Both the position numbers and the translations under genes were made by a program. A stretch of DNA of 64,000 nucleotides, taken from assembly GCF_001500125.1 (NCBI RefSeq), contig NZ_LQIV01000015.1:35570-99569 (forward strand), written 5' to 3'. The stretch is from Mycobacterium sp. IS-1742. Its GTDB lineage: Bacteria; Actinomycetota; Actinomycetes; Mycobacteriales; Mycobacteriaceae. Below the pieces are notes generated by a model. That model worked only from the letters and a program-made list of their open reading frames with translations, did no database searches and was not told where the DNA came from. Shown piece by piece: positions 9,200 through 17,968 of the stretch (position 1 is its first letter; every line of letters starts with the position of its first letter).

Positions 9200-10378
9200 C
9201 TACGGGGTGAGCACCACTTTGATCATGCCGTCCTGCTTCTTCTGGAAGGTCTCGTACGCACCGGGCGCCTCGGCCAGCGGGAGCCGATGGGTGGCGAAGT
9301 TCTCGACGCCCAACGGATCGTCGGCGTTGAGCAGCGGCAGGATGTCCGGAACCCAGCGCTTGACGTTGGCCTGGCCCATCCGCAGCGTCAGCTGCTTGTC
9401 GAACAACGTCATCATGTTGATCGGGTCGGCGGCGCCGCCGTACACGCCCGAGAGCGAGAGCGTCCCGCCGCGGCGGGCCAGCGAGATCGCCGAGTTCAGC
9501 GCGGCGAGCCGGTCGACGCCGGCGTTCTTCATGACGACCCTGCCGATGGCCGACGGTAGGAAACTGCTCGCGGTGTGGGCGGCCTCGGCGATCGGCGAAC
9601 CGTGGGCCTCCATGCCCACGGCGTCGATCACCGAATCGGCGCCGCGGCCCTCGGTGAGGTCGGCGACGGCGTCGTCGACGTCCTGGTCGCGCAGGTCGAT
9701 GACCTCGGCGCAGTACGGGCGGGCCCGGTCGAGCCGCTCCTGGACCAGGTCGACGCCGATGACCCGGCAGTTGTTGTGATGCGCGGCGATCCGGCACGCC
9801 ATCGAGCCGATCGGCCCGAGCCCGAGCACGACCACCGTGCCCCCGTCCGGGATCTGGGCGTACTCGACGGCCTGCCACGCGGTGGGCAGCACGTCGGAGA
9901 GGTAGACGTACCGCTCGTCGGGTCCGTCGTCGGGCACCTTGATGTGGGTGTACTGCGCCTGCGGTACCCGCAGATACTCGGCCTGGCCGCCGGCCACTTC
10001 GCCGTAGAGGGTGGAGTAGCCGAACAGCGCGGCGCCGGTGCCCTGGTCGCGGTTCTGCGTGGTCTCGCACTGGCTCTGCAGACCGCGATCGCACATCCAG
10101 CACGTTCCGCAGGAGATGTTGAACGGGATCACCACGCGGTCACCGACTGCGAGGTCACCGGCCTGGGCGCCCACCTCCTCGACCACTCCCATCGCCTCGT
10201 GGCCGATGATGTCGCCGGGGTTCATGAACGCGCTGAGCACTTCGTAGAGGTGCAGGTCGGATCCGCAGATGTTGGTGCTGGTGACCCTGATGATGGCGTC
10301 CGTCGGCTCCTTGATCACCGGATCCGGCACGTTGTCGACGGAGACCTTCCGACGTCCCTGCCAGGTCACTGCGCGCAT
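9200..10378 (-). CDS. Zinc-dependent alcohol dehydrogenase (MDR superfamily)
   Basis: 392 aa. The catalytic-zinc region NICGSDLHLYE, the GHE motif in IIGHEAMG, the structural-zinc cluster (CGTCWMCDRGLQSQC, about residues 100-115) and the Rossmann motif VVVLGLGPIGSMA are present. It oxidises an alcohol or reduces an aldehyde with NAD(P); the insert HTASSFLPSAIGRVVMKN is typical of the glutathione-independent formaldehyde-dehydrogenase-like subgroup. The ATG at 10378 (MRAVTWQGRRKV) follows GAGGAGG by four bases, ruling out the longer upstream frame. It probably has its own promoter. The substrate is not assignable. Confidence 0.9.
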   Translation of the reverse strand: MRAVTWQGRRKVSVDNVPDPVIKEPTDAIIRVTSTNICGSDLHLYEVLSAFMNPGDIIGHEAMGVVEEVGAQAGDLAVGDRVVIPFNISCGTCWMCDRGLQSQCETTQNRDQGTGAALFGYSTLYGEVAGGQAEYLRVPQAQYTHIKVPDDGPDERYVYLSDVLPTAWQAVEYAQIPDGGTVVVLGLGPIGSMACRIAAHHNNCRVIGVDLVQERLDRARPYCAEVIDLRDQDVDDAVADLTEGRGADSVIDAVGMEAHGSPIAEAAHTASSFLPSAIGRVVMKNAGVDRLAALNSAISLARRGGTLSLSGVYGGAADPINMMTLFDKQLTLRMGQANVKRWVPDILPLLNADDPLGVENFATHRLPLAEAPGAYETFQKKQDGMIKVVLTP

Positions 10379-10423
10379 GCGTCCTCCTCGATATCGGTGT
10401 CCGAGGAGCGTGCCCGCACCGTG

Positions 10424-10457
10424 CCGAGTCAAACGCCGGGCCGAGTCACACGCCGGG
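10424..10457. repeat. 17-bp tandem duplication covering a stop codon
   Basis: CCGAGTCAAACGCCGGG is followed immediately by CCGAGTCACACGCCGGG (16 of 17 identical). The second copy contains the last codons and stop of the DUF427 gene, so the duplication leaves a dead copy of that gene's tail beyond its stop. Confidence 0.7.
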
Positions 10458-11252
10458 TTCACTCCACGGGGTCACCGGCCGGTCGGCGCGGGCGCCGTCG
10501 ACGATCACGTCGACGCGTTCGTCGAAGAAGCAGATGTGGCCGCGTACCGGTGCCCCGTCGTGCAGCGGATTCGGATAGGTCCAGGCGACGTCGCGCGGCC
10601 CGTCGGGCACCGAGTAGTAGGAGGCGCGACCCTTGTAGGCGCAGTAGGACACGGTGTCGCTCGGCGCCAATTCGCCGACGTCGCCGGGTGGCAGGTAGCA
10701 GCGCACGGGCAGGTTCGTCTCGAACAGCAGCAGGGGCCGCGTCGACTCCGCCAGCAGCCGGCCCTCGTGTTCGACGCGCACATGGCGCGTGCTGCGCAGC
10801 ACGTCGATGCGGTGGAACGGGTCGCGGGGATGGCTGACGACGGGTTCGGATTCCTCGTGCCAGTGGAACGCCGCGAAGTCCAGCACCGCGTAGTCCGCGA
10901 GGTCGGGGTCGCGGGGGCGGAACGCGGCGGCCGCGCCGGTCTCCTCGCCGGCCACCACGTCGTACTCGGTGCCCTCGCACGTGTGGTTGGTGAACGGCAC
11001 GGTCGGGTCGAGCATGCTGCGGGTGGCCTCCTCGGCGCCCGATTCGGCGCCGGCCGGAACCAGGTGGGCGGTCAGCGCCTCGAGTGGTACGGCGTAGGTC
11101 GGCACGATGCGGCGCGGCTCCCACACCAACCGGGCCCGGTCGGTCTCCGCGACCGGTTCACCGGCGAGCGTCACGCGGATCCGCTTGGAGGTCGGCTCGT
11201 AGCGCAGGGTGTCGAACGCGGCGCCGATGACGCCGCTCATCTGCTGGGCCAT
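10446..11252 (-). CDS. Tandem DUF427 domain protein
   Basis: 268 aa with two DUF427 repeats: the first about residues 20-110, the second about 150-255, which ends with the well-conserved signature YCAYKGRASYYS and HICFFDERVDV. DUF427 proteins are small beta-rich cytoplasmic proteins of unknown biochemical role, common in actinobacteria. The ATG at 11252 follows GGGAGG. It starts 12 bp downstream of an acyl-CoA dehydrogenase stop on the same strand, so the two are probably cotranscribed. A single-domain relative is encoded at 29200-29571. Confidence 0.85.
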   Translation of the reverse strand: MAQQMSGVIGAAFDTLRYEPTSKRIRVTLAGEPVAETDRARLVWEPRRIVPTYAVPLEALTAHLVPAGAESGAEEATRSMLDPTVPFTNHTCEGTEYDVVAGEETGAAAAFRPRDPDLADYAVLDFAAFHWHEESEPVVSHPRDPFHRIDVLRSTRHVRVEHEGRLLAESTRPLLLFETNLPVRCYLPPGDVGELAPSDTVSYCAYKGRASYYSVPDGPRDVAWTYPNPLHDGAPVRGHICFFDERVDVIVDGARADRPVTPWSEPGV

Positions 11253-11264
11253 CCGGCCTCCCGG

Positions 11265-12647
<1,383 letters not shown>

Positions 12648-12709
12648 CGTGCGCTGGGATAACCGGTAATCAGCGGCGTGAAACCACGAACTGTGGCCCG
12701 TGACACAGT

Positions 12710-12741
12710 GCGAGGGACACCCCGGGTGGGATGCCCCTCGC
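12710..12741 (-). terminator. Hairpin terminator after the small secreted protein gene
   Basis: On the minus strand GCGAGGGGCATCCC pairs with GGGGTGTCCCTCGC with two wobble pairs and a short loop. It begins 16 bp beyond the stop of the 12758-13006 gene and lacks a clear U tract, as is common in mycobacteria. Confidence 0.55.
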
Positions 12742-12757
12742 GTCAGGCCGCCGGGAA

Positions 12758-13006
12758 TCAGCGAACGGTGACGTAGACGATGCGGTCCTGGTTGTCGTAG
12801 CGCACCGCGACGATGCTGGACTGGTCGAGCGGTTTGACCATGCCCTGATGGGTGACGTGCACGGCGTACCCGCGGTCGTCGAGGTGCTCGATGGCGTTCT
12901 GGGCGTTGCCCGGCCCGGCCGGGGCGGCTTGAGCGGGCGCGGCCAGCCCGAAGAAGGCGGTGGCCAGTCCGCCGGCGACGATCGTGGCGAATCCGATCTT
13001 GTTCAT
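12758..13006 (-). CDS. Small secreted protein (paralogue of 26965-27216)
   Basis: 82 aa. Residues 1-27 (MNKIGFATIVAGGLATAFFG...AQA) form a Sec signal peptide cleaved near AQA-AP. The mature 55-residue domain ends YDNQDRIVYVTVR and contains HQGMVKPLDQSSIVAVRYD. It is about 75% identical over this mature domain to a second gene at 26965-27216, so the pair arose by duplication. The function is not known; no cysteines are present in the mature part. The start follows AAGAAGCAC. It has its own hairpin terminator. Confidence 0.82.
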   Translation of the reverse strand: MNKIGFATIVAGGLATAFFGLAAPAQAAPAGPGNAQNAIEHLDDRGYAVHVTHQGMVKPLDQSSIVAVRYDNQDRIVYVTVR

Positions 13007-13303
13007 GTCCGTGCTTCTTTCTTCCCTCTGGTGGGTGTGCGAGCCGTGGCCGTCGTCGCGGTTCAATCTTTTCTTCCCGGCCGGATTCGGAGGGCTCCGA
13101 TCCGGTCTGCACTGGTGAACACGCAGGTCAAGTGTTTCATTCCGCTGGCGGCGAACAGTGGACATTTTGGCAGGATCTGATCGGCGTGCTGGATAATGCA
13201 GCTTCGTCTGGCGGACAAATCGTGATCTGCATCGGCAAACCCTGGCAGGGGTGGGCGCTCGACCGCGTTACGCGCCGCACGCCATCGAACGTATGATCGA
13301 ACG
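13007..13303. other. Divergent intergenic region, no gene seen
   Basis: This 297-bp gap separates the minus-strand secreted-protein gene from the plus-strand gene at 13304 and must hold both promoters. The right end contains the -10 element TATGAT at 13292-13297. I found no convincing coding frame or structured RNA in it. Confidence 0.6.
13292..13297 (+). promoter_or_regulatory. Consensus -10 (TATGAT) for a leaderless gene
   Basis: TATGAT is followed by six bases and the GTG start at 13304. There is no ribosome-binding site, so transcription probably starts at the G of the start codon. No good -35 is seen. Confidence 0.6.
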
Positions 13304-13618
13304 GTGGGCGATTTGCAGGCGATCGGCTACAACGGGCAGCCGGTGCCGCCCGCCTTCCGGCGGGTGGAGCCCCCGGTTGCGGTGCTGGTCGACCTCGCGG
13401 TGCTGTTCCCCCGGGAACCGCACCGGCACGGGGGTTACAACCCCGCCGGACTGCAGATGCACGCCGTCGTCGAGGGCCGCCTGACGTGCTGGGGGATGTG
13501 CGAGCAGGGCTACTGGTGGGGCCTTGTCACCTATGACATCGCCTACGGCGCGCACCGGAAGTCCGTCACCCACTGGGTGCCCGCGTGGGTGCTCAAGCGG
13601 CAGACGGACCCTCGCTGA
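13304..13618 (+). CDS. Conserved-looking hypothetical protein (104 aa)
   Basis: A 104-aa soluble protein with no signal or membrane segment. It is rich in Trp, Tyr and Gly in the second half (CWGMCEQGYWWGLVTYDIAYG and then KSVTHWVPAWVLKRQ), with a Pro-rich N terminus. No family is recognised. The GTG start at 13304 is supported by the leaderless -10 TATGAT six bases upstream. Its last 26 bp overlap the 3' end of the convergent DUF222-type gene. Confidence 0.7.
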   Translation: MGDLQAIGYNGQPVPPAFRRVEPPVAVLVDLAVLFPREPHRHGGYNPAGLQMHAVVEGRLTCWGMCEQGYWWGLVTYDIAYGAHRKSVTHWVPAWVLKRQTDPR

Positions 13619-13907
13619 CCGCTTCCGCGATGCGCCGTTGGGCCTCGCCGGGGGAGATGCGCAGGCGCTGCGCCAGCACCTCCGCCCACGTCCGGGCCCC
13701 GAACTGCGAGGGGCTGCCCGAGGCGACGAGACGTCCGGTCAGCCGGCGCTCCACCTCCTGCAGTTGCCCGCGCAGCCGGCCGAGCCGGATCAGCGCCGCC
13801 TGGGCCTCCGCGCGGCTCATCCCCGTGACCGGGAGGTCGGTGAGCCGGGCGGACAGCGCCTCGACGGTGTCCATCGCATCCATGACCTGTTCTCGTGTCG
13901 AACTCAT
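13593..13907 (-). CDS. Short DUF222 (13E12-type) protein, probably a remnant
   Basis: 104 aa. The pattern LIRLGRLRGQLQEVERRLTG followed by RTWAEVLAQRLRISPGEAQ and RRIAEA matches the N-terminal part of 13E12/DUF222 proteins. Full members are about 400-500 aa with a C-terminal HNH nuclease, which is absent here. It is therefore either a short family form or a truncated relic. The ATG at 13907 (MSSTREQV) is chosen; an in-frame GTG at 13937 overlaps the divergent promoter. The 3' end overlaps the convergent 13304-13618 gene by 26 bp. Its role is unknown. Confidence 0.65.
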   Translation of the reverse strand: MSSTREQVMDAMDTVEALSARLTDLPVTGMSRAEAQAALIRLGRLRGQLQEVERRLTGRLVASGSPSQFGARTWAEVLAQRLRISPGEAQRRIAEAVSEGPSAA

Positions 13908-13938
13908 GTTCGAGACACTAGCGACGGGGTGCGACAAC

Positions 13939-13944
13939 TACTGT
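13939..13944 (+). promoter_or_regulatory. Predicted -10 (TACTGT) for a leaderless transcript
   Basis: TACTGT lies six bases before the ATG at 13951, which has no Shine-Dalgarno sequence. The spacing matches leaderless mycobacterial promoters. Confidence 0.45.
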
Positions 13945-13950
13945 GACCAC

Positions 13951-14439
13951 ATGTCTCCGAGATACGCGACCGCGGACAGCGTCGGACGGGACGAGATGCT
14001 CGACTTCGTGCGGTCGCGCCACAAGATGGTGCTCACCACCCACCGCGCCGACGGATCGCTGCAGAGTTCACCGGTGACGGGCGGGGTGGACGCCGAGGGG
14101 CGCATCGTGATCGCCAGCTATCCGCAGCGGGCGAAGGCGGTGAACATCCGCCGTGCAGGCCGGGCCAGCGTGACCGTGCTGTCCGAGGACTTCAACGGGC
14201 CGTACGTCCAGGTCGACGGCGACGCGGAGGTGGTCGGGCTGCCGGAGGCGGTCGACGCGCTGGTCGACTACTGCCGGGCGATCGCTGGGGAACACCCGGA
14301 TTGGGACGAATACCGGCAGGCGATGGTCGACCAGGGCAAGTGCCTGATCCGCCTCGTGCCGACGCGGTGGGGGCCGGTGGCCACCGGCGGTTTCCCTCCG
14401 CCGCGGGAGCCTGAACAGGACAGCCCTGCGCCGCTGTGA
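13951..14439 (+). CDS. PPOX-class F420-dependent (FDOR-B type) oxidoreductase
   Basis: 162 aa with the split beta-barrel fold of flavin/deazaflavin oxidoreductases: LDFVRSRHKMVLTTHRADGS, SSPVTGGVDAEGRIVIASY and the cofactor-phosphate segment AKAVNIRRAGRASVTVL. Such proteins in mycobacteria usually bind F420 or biliverdin-like ligands in the cytoplasm. The C terminus (TRWGPVATGGFPPPREP) is typical of the subgroup. The ATG at 13951 is favoured by the leaderless -10 at 13939. The substrate is unknown. It is a stand-alone gene. Confidence 0.85.
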   Translation: MSPRYATADSVGRDEMLDFVRSRHKMVLTTHRADGSLQSSPVTGGVDAEGRIVIASYPQRAKAVNIRRAGRASVTVLSEDFNGPYVQVDGDAEVVGLPEAVDALVDYCRAIAGEHPDWDEYRQAMVDQGKCLIRLVPTRWGPVATGGFPPPREPEQDSPAPL

Positions 14440-14484
14440 TAGTCAGGCAGATGCGGACGCGTTGCGTCGCCTAGCACGTCAAAC

Positions 14485-14507
14485 TATAGTCTGGACACAT
14501 GTCCAGA
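14485..14507 (+). promoter_or_regulatory. -10 (TATAGT) overlapped by a perfect palindromic operator
   Basis: TATAGT at 14485-14490 is a strong -10. It runs directly into TCTGGACA-CA-TGTCCAGA (14490-14507), a perfect 8-bp inverted repeat with 2-bp spacer covering the expected transcription start. A repressor bound here would block initiation of the 14584-17592 operon. The core GGACA-N2-TGTCC recurs at 19760-19773, next to a TetR gene. Confidence 0.7.
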
Positions 14508-14581
14508 AGGTTCGGAGTCTCTGCGTGACACGATTCGACCAGTCCATCGCGGCCCGGCCCGTCGGCCCCGGATCCATCTGA
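14499..14581 (+). other. Two chained short leader ORFs before the GT4 operon
   Basis: An ATG at 14499, one or two bases after the expected start of transcription, opens a 9-codon frame (MSRRFGVSA) ending TGA at 14526-14528. A GTG overlapping that stop (14525) opens an 18-codon frame (VTRFDQSIAARPVGPGSI) ending at 14581, two bases before the GT4 ATG. The arrangement could couple translation of a leaderless leader to the main gene. Chance is not excluded in GC-rich DNA. Confidence 0.35.
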
Positions 14582-14583
14582 GT

Positions 14584-15810
14584 ATGCGTATCGCGTTGTT
14601 GTCGTACCGCAGCAAGACGCACTGCGGCGGCCAGGGTGTGTACGTCCGCCATCTCAGCCGGGGACTCGTCGAACTCGGTCACGACGTCGAGGTGTTCTCC
14701 GGGCAGCCGTATCCCGAGGGTCTCGACCCGCGGGTCCGCCTGACGAAGGTGCCCAGCCTCGACCTCTACCGCGAGCCGGACCCGTTCCGCGTGCCGCGGC
14801 CCAGCGAGATCCGCGACCGGATCGACCTGCAGGAGCTGTTGACGACGTGGACCGCCGGGTTCCCCGAGCCCAAGACCTTCACCATGCGGGTGGCGCGGAT
14901 CCTCGCCGGCCGCCTCGGCGACTTCGACGTCGTCCACGACAATCAGAGCCTCGGGACGGGACTGCTGGAGATCGCGCGGATGGGGCTGCCGGTCGTGGCC
15001 ACCGTCCACCACCCGATCACCCGCGACAAGGTCGTCGACGTCGCGGCGGCCCGCTGGTGGCGCAAGCCGCTGGTCCGCCGCTGGTACGGCTTCGCCGAGA
15101 TGCAGAAGCAGGTTGCGCGCCAGATCCCCGAATTGCTCACCGTGTCGTCCTCGTCGGCCACCGACATCGCCGATGACTTCGGCGTCTCACCCGAGCAGCT
15201 GCAGGTCGTGCCGCTCGGGGTGGACACCGAGTTGTTCCGGCCCGCCGACAGCCGGGTGAGCGGTCGCATCATCGCGATCGCCAGCGCGGACGTGCCGCTC
15301 AAGGGCGTCAGCCACCTGCTGCACGCGGTCGCGCGGTTGCGGGTGGAACGCAATCTCGACGTCCAGCTGGTGTCCAAGCTGGAGCCCAACGGGCCGACCG
15401 AGAAGCTGATCGCCGAACTCGGCATCTCCGACATCGTGCACAGCTCCAGCGGGCTGTCCGACGACGATCTCGCCGCGCTGCTCGCGTCGGCGGAGGTCGC
15501 CTGCATCCCGTCGCTGTACGAGGGCTTCTCATTGCCCGCGGTCGAGGCGATGGCCAGCGGGACGCCGATCGTGGCCAGCCGGGCCGGCGCGCTGCCCGAG
15601 GTGGTCGGCGCCGACGACGAGTGTGCGCGCCTGGTCGCCCCCGGTGACGTCGACGAACTCACCCGCGCACTGGGGCAGCTGCTCGACTCGCCCGCGCAGC
15701 GGCACCGGCTCGGCGCCGCGGGCCGCCGCCGGGCGCTCGACGTGTTCAGCTGGGAATCCGTTGCCGCGCAGACTGTCTCGGTTTACGAGCGGGCGATGGC
15801 GACATGCTGA
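14584..15810 (+). CDS. Glycosyltransferase family 4 (GT-B fold)
   Basis: 408 aa. The N-terminal Rossmann domain starts MRIALLSYRSKTHCGGQGVYV, whose Gly-rich loop binds the acceptor side. The C-terminal domain has PLGVDTELFRP, the nucleotide-sugar region SADVPLKGVSHLL and the GT4 E-x7-E motif EGFSLPAVE (about residues 315-323). It should transfer a sugar from an activated nucleotide with retention of configuration, on the cytoplasmic side. It is the first gene of a three-gene operon with a methyltransferase and an alpha-toroid protein, so a methylated glycan or glycolipid product is plausible. The ATG at 14584 has no good ribosome site; leader ORFs immediately precede it. Confidence 0.9.
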   Translation: MRIALLSYRSKTHCGGQGVYVRHLSRGLVELGHDVEVFSGQPYPEGLDPRVRLTKVPSLDLYREPDPFRVPRPSEIRDRIDLQELLTTWTAGFPEPKTFTMRVARILAGRLGDFDVVHDNQSLGTGLLEIARMGLPVVATVHHPITRDKVVDVAAARWWRKPLVRRWYGFAEMQKQVARQIPELLTVSSSSATDIADDFGVSPEQLQVVPLGVDTELFRPADSRVSGRIIAIASADVPLKGVSHLLHAVARLRVERNLDVQLVSKLEPNGPTEKLIAELGISDIVHSSSGLSDDDLAALLASAEVACIPSLYEGFSLPAVEAMASGTPIVASRAGALPEVVGADDECARLVAPGDVDELTRALGQLLDSPAQRHRLGAAGRRRALDVFSWESVAAQTVSVYERAMATC

Positions 15811-16535
15811 CCGTCGACTTCGACCGGCTGGGGGTCGGGCCGGGCGCCAAGGTGATCGACGTCGGCTGCGGCGCCGGACGGCACACGTTCGAGGCCTACC
15901 GGCGCGGCGCCGACGTCATCGGCTTCGACCAGAACGCCCAGGACCTCAACGACGTCGACGAGATCCTGCAGGCGATGAAGGAACAGGGCGAGGTGCCGCC
16001 GTCGGCGAAAGCCGAAGTGGTCAAGGGCGATGCGCTCGACCTGCCCTACGCCGACGGCACCTTCGACTGCGTGATCGCCTCGGAGATCCTCGAACACGTC
16101 CCGCAGGACACGGAGGCCATCGCGGAGCTGGTACGAGTGCTCAAACCCGGCGGCAAGCTCGCGGTCACGGTGCCCCGCTGGCTGCCGGAACGGATCTGCT
16201 GGCTGCTGTCCGACGAGTACCACGCCAACGAGGGCGGCCACGTCCGCATCTACAAGGCCGACGAACTGCGCGGCAAGGTGACCGCGCACGGGTTGACGTT
16301 CACCCACAGTCACCACGCCCACGCGCTGCACTCGCCGTTCTGGTGGCTCAAATGCGCTGTGGGAACGTCCAAGAACGACCACCCTGCCGTCGCGGCGTAC
16401 CACAAGCTGCTGGTGTGGGACATGATCTCGGCGCCCTGGCTGACCCGACGCGGTGAGAAGCTGCTCGACCCGCTGATCGGCAAGAGCGTCGCGCTCTACT
16501 TCGAGAAACCGGCGGTCGTGGATGCTCGCGCCTGA
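15804..16535 (+). CDS. Class I SAM-dependent methyltransferase
   Basis: 243 aa. Motif I VIDVGCGAGRHT (about residues 15-26), the acidic strand-2 end in GFDQNA, motif ALDLPYADGTFDCV and post-motif LKPGGKLAVTVPRW define a UbiE/Methyltransf_11-type fold. It probably methylates a sugar, lipid or acid made or modified by its neighbours. The ATG at 15804 overlaps the GT4 gene by 7 bp and the 3' end overlaps the next gene by 14 bp, so the three genes are translated as a unit. The acceptor cannot be deduced from the sequence. Confidence 0.9.
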   Translation: MLTVDFDRLGVGPGAKVIDVGCGAGRHTFEAYRRGADVIGFDQNAQDLNDVDEILQAMKEQGEVPPSAKAEVVKGDALDLPYADGTFDCVIASEILEHVPQDTEAIAELVRVLKPGGKLAVTVPRWLPERICWLLSDEYHANEGGHVRIYKADELRGKVTAHGLTFTHSHHAHALHSPFWWLKCAVGTSKNDHPAVAAYHKLLVWDMISAPWLTRRGEKLLDPLIGKSVALYFEKPAVVDARA

Positions 16536-17592
16536 GCTGCCCGGGATCCCCGGCGTCTTCACGCCCGCCCAGTGCAGGCAGACCGCTGAATCAATTGCGG
16601 CCGAACAGGAGTCATCGGGCGCCATCCCGTGGTTCACCGGCGGTCACACCGACCCGTGGGACCACGTCGAATCGGCGATGGCGCTGACCGTCGCCGGGCT
16701 GCTCGAACCGGCACGCGCGGCGTACGAGTGGTGCCGGGCCACCCAGCGCCCCGACGGGTCGTGGCCGCTGCAGTTCCGCAACGGGGTCATCGAGGACGCC
16801 AACAGCGACAGCAACTTCTGCGCCTACATCGCCACCGGTGTCTGGCACCATGTGCTGATCACCGGGGACCGCTCCTTCGCGGAGACGATGTGGCCCGTGG
16901 TCGCCAGGGCGATCGACTTCGTGCTCGGCCTGCAACGGCCCAACGGCGAGATCTCTTGGGCGCAGAGCAAAGCGGGACCGATCCCGGAGGCGCTGCTGAC
17001 CGGATGCGCCAGCATCCACCACAGCATCCGGTGCGCGCTCGCGCTGGCCGACTACATCGGCGAACCGCAGCCCGAGTGGGAGGTGGCCGTCGGCCGGCTG
17101 GGGCACGCGATCGTCGAGCATCCCGGTTCGTTCGTGCCCAAGGACCGGCACGCCATGGAGTGGTATTACCCGGTGCTCTGCGGTGCGTTGCGCGGCCCGG
17201 CCGCCCGCGCCCGCATCGACGACCGCTGGGACGACTTCGTGGTGCCCGGGCTGGGCATCCGGTGTGTCGACGACCGCCCCTGGGTCACCGGGGCCGAGAC
17301 GTGCGAACTGGTGATGGCGCTCGACGCCATCGGCGACCGGGCACGCGCGCACCAGCAGTTCGCGGCCATGCACCACCTGCGTGAAGAGGACGGATCCTAT
17401 TGGACCGGACTGGTTTTCGCTGACGGGAAGCGCTGGCCCGAGGAGCGGACCACGTGGACCGGTGCGGCCGTCATCCTGGCGGCCGACGCGCTGACGAGCA
17501 CCACGCCCGGCAGCGGCATCTTCCGCGCCGCGGATCTGCCGCGCGGCCTCGAGGACGAGTTCGACTGCGCCTGCGCCGTCAGCGACCGGTAG
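16522..17592 (+). CDS. Alpha/alpha-toroid protein (prenyltransferase/terpene-cyclase or glycosidase-like)
   Basis: 356 aa, soluble. Repeated helical segments with aromatic and Gly-Ser-Trp signatures (TQRPDGSWPLQFRNG, LQRPNGEISWAQ, EEDGSYWTG) match the six-hairpin toroid of terpenoid cyclases, protein prenyltransferases and some glycoside hydrolases. The acidic residues in GHTDPWDHVESAMAL could be catalytic. Similar proteins are often labelled prenyltransferase, but I see no proof. Given the GT4 and methyltransferase partners, a glycan-cleaving role is an equally good guess. It starts at ATG 16522 inside the preceding gene and ends 15 bp before a convergent regulator gene. Confidence 0.72.
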   Translation: MLAPELPGIPGVFTPAQCRQTAESIAAEQESSGAIPWFTGGHTDPWDHVESAMALTVAGLLEPARAAYEWCRATQRPDGSWPLQFRNGVIEDANSDSNFCAYIATGVWHHVLITGDRSFAETMWPVVARAIDFVLGLQRPNGEISWAQSKAGPIPEALLTGCASIHHSIRCALALADYIGEPQPEWEVAVGRLGHAIVEHPGSFVPKDRHAMEWYYPVLCGALRGPAARARIDDRWDDFVVPGLGIRCVDDRPWVTGAETCELVMALDAIGDRARAHQQFAAMHHLREEDGSYWTGLVFADGKRWPEERTTWTGAAVILAADALTSTTPGSGIFRAADLPRGLEDEFDCACAVSDR

Positions 17593-17607
17593 CCACCAAC
17601 GCCGTCG

Positions 17608-17931
17608 TCAGGTCAGGGCGTCGATCAATTCGCCCACGGTGTGCGCGGATTCGAGCGGATGGCGCAACCGGCCCTTCGGGTTGACCGTGTAGCTGTTGCG
17701 CCGGCCGACCTTCGACTTCTCGAGGTAGCCGTCGGCGATGAGATCCGCCAGGATCGCCTGAACCGCGCGTTCGGTGATGCCGACCCGCTGGCTCAGTTCT
17801 CGGGCGGTCGACGATTCCCCCTGGGCCAGGCAGAGCAGGACATGCGCGTGGTTGGTCAAGAACGTCCAGCCGCGGCCCGTGTCGGATGCGGGCGGAACCA
17901 CCTTCTTCGCCGCCCGTCGGGGAGTCACCAT
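17608..17931 (-). CDS. Winged-helix transcriptional regulator
   Basis: 107 aa. Residues 20-90 form a winged helix: TNHAHVLLCLAQGESSTARE, LSQRVGITERAVQAILADLI (recognition helix) and the wing GYLEKSKVGRRNSYTVN. It belongs to the broad MarR/ArsR-like group; no metal-binding cysteines are visible. It sits immediately downstream of the terC gene on the same strand (38 bp apart), suggesting cotranscription and possible regulation of terC through the AT-rich inverted repeat at 18972-19009. The ligand is unknown. Confidence 0.8.
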   Translation of the reverse strand: MVTPRRAAKKVVPPASDTGRGWTFLTNHAHVLLCLAQGESSTARELSQRVGITERAVQAILADLIADGYLEKSKVGRRNSYTVNPKGRLRHPLESAHTVGELIDALT

Positions 17932-17968
17932 GGCCGACGATGATACTGCGGGATGCGCGCAGTGCCTT

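Noticed and set aside
14479..15012. Minus-strand ORF antisense to the GT4 gene, crossing its operator
   Set aside because: It is the shadow of the GT4 gene and has no start signal.
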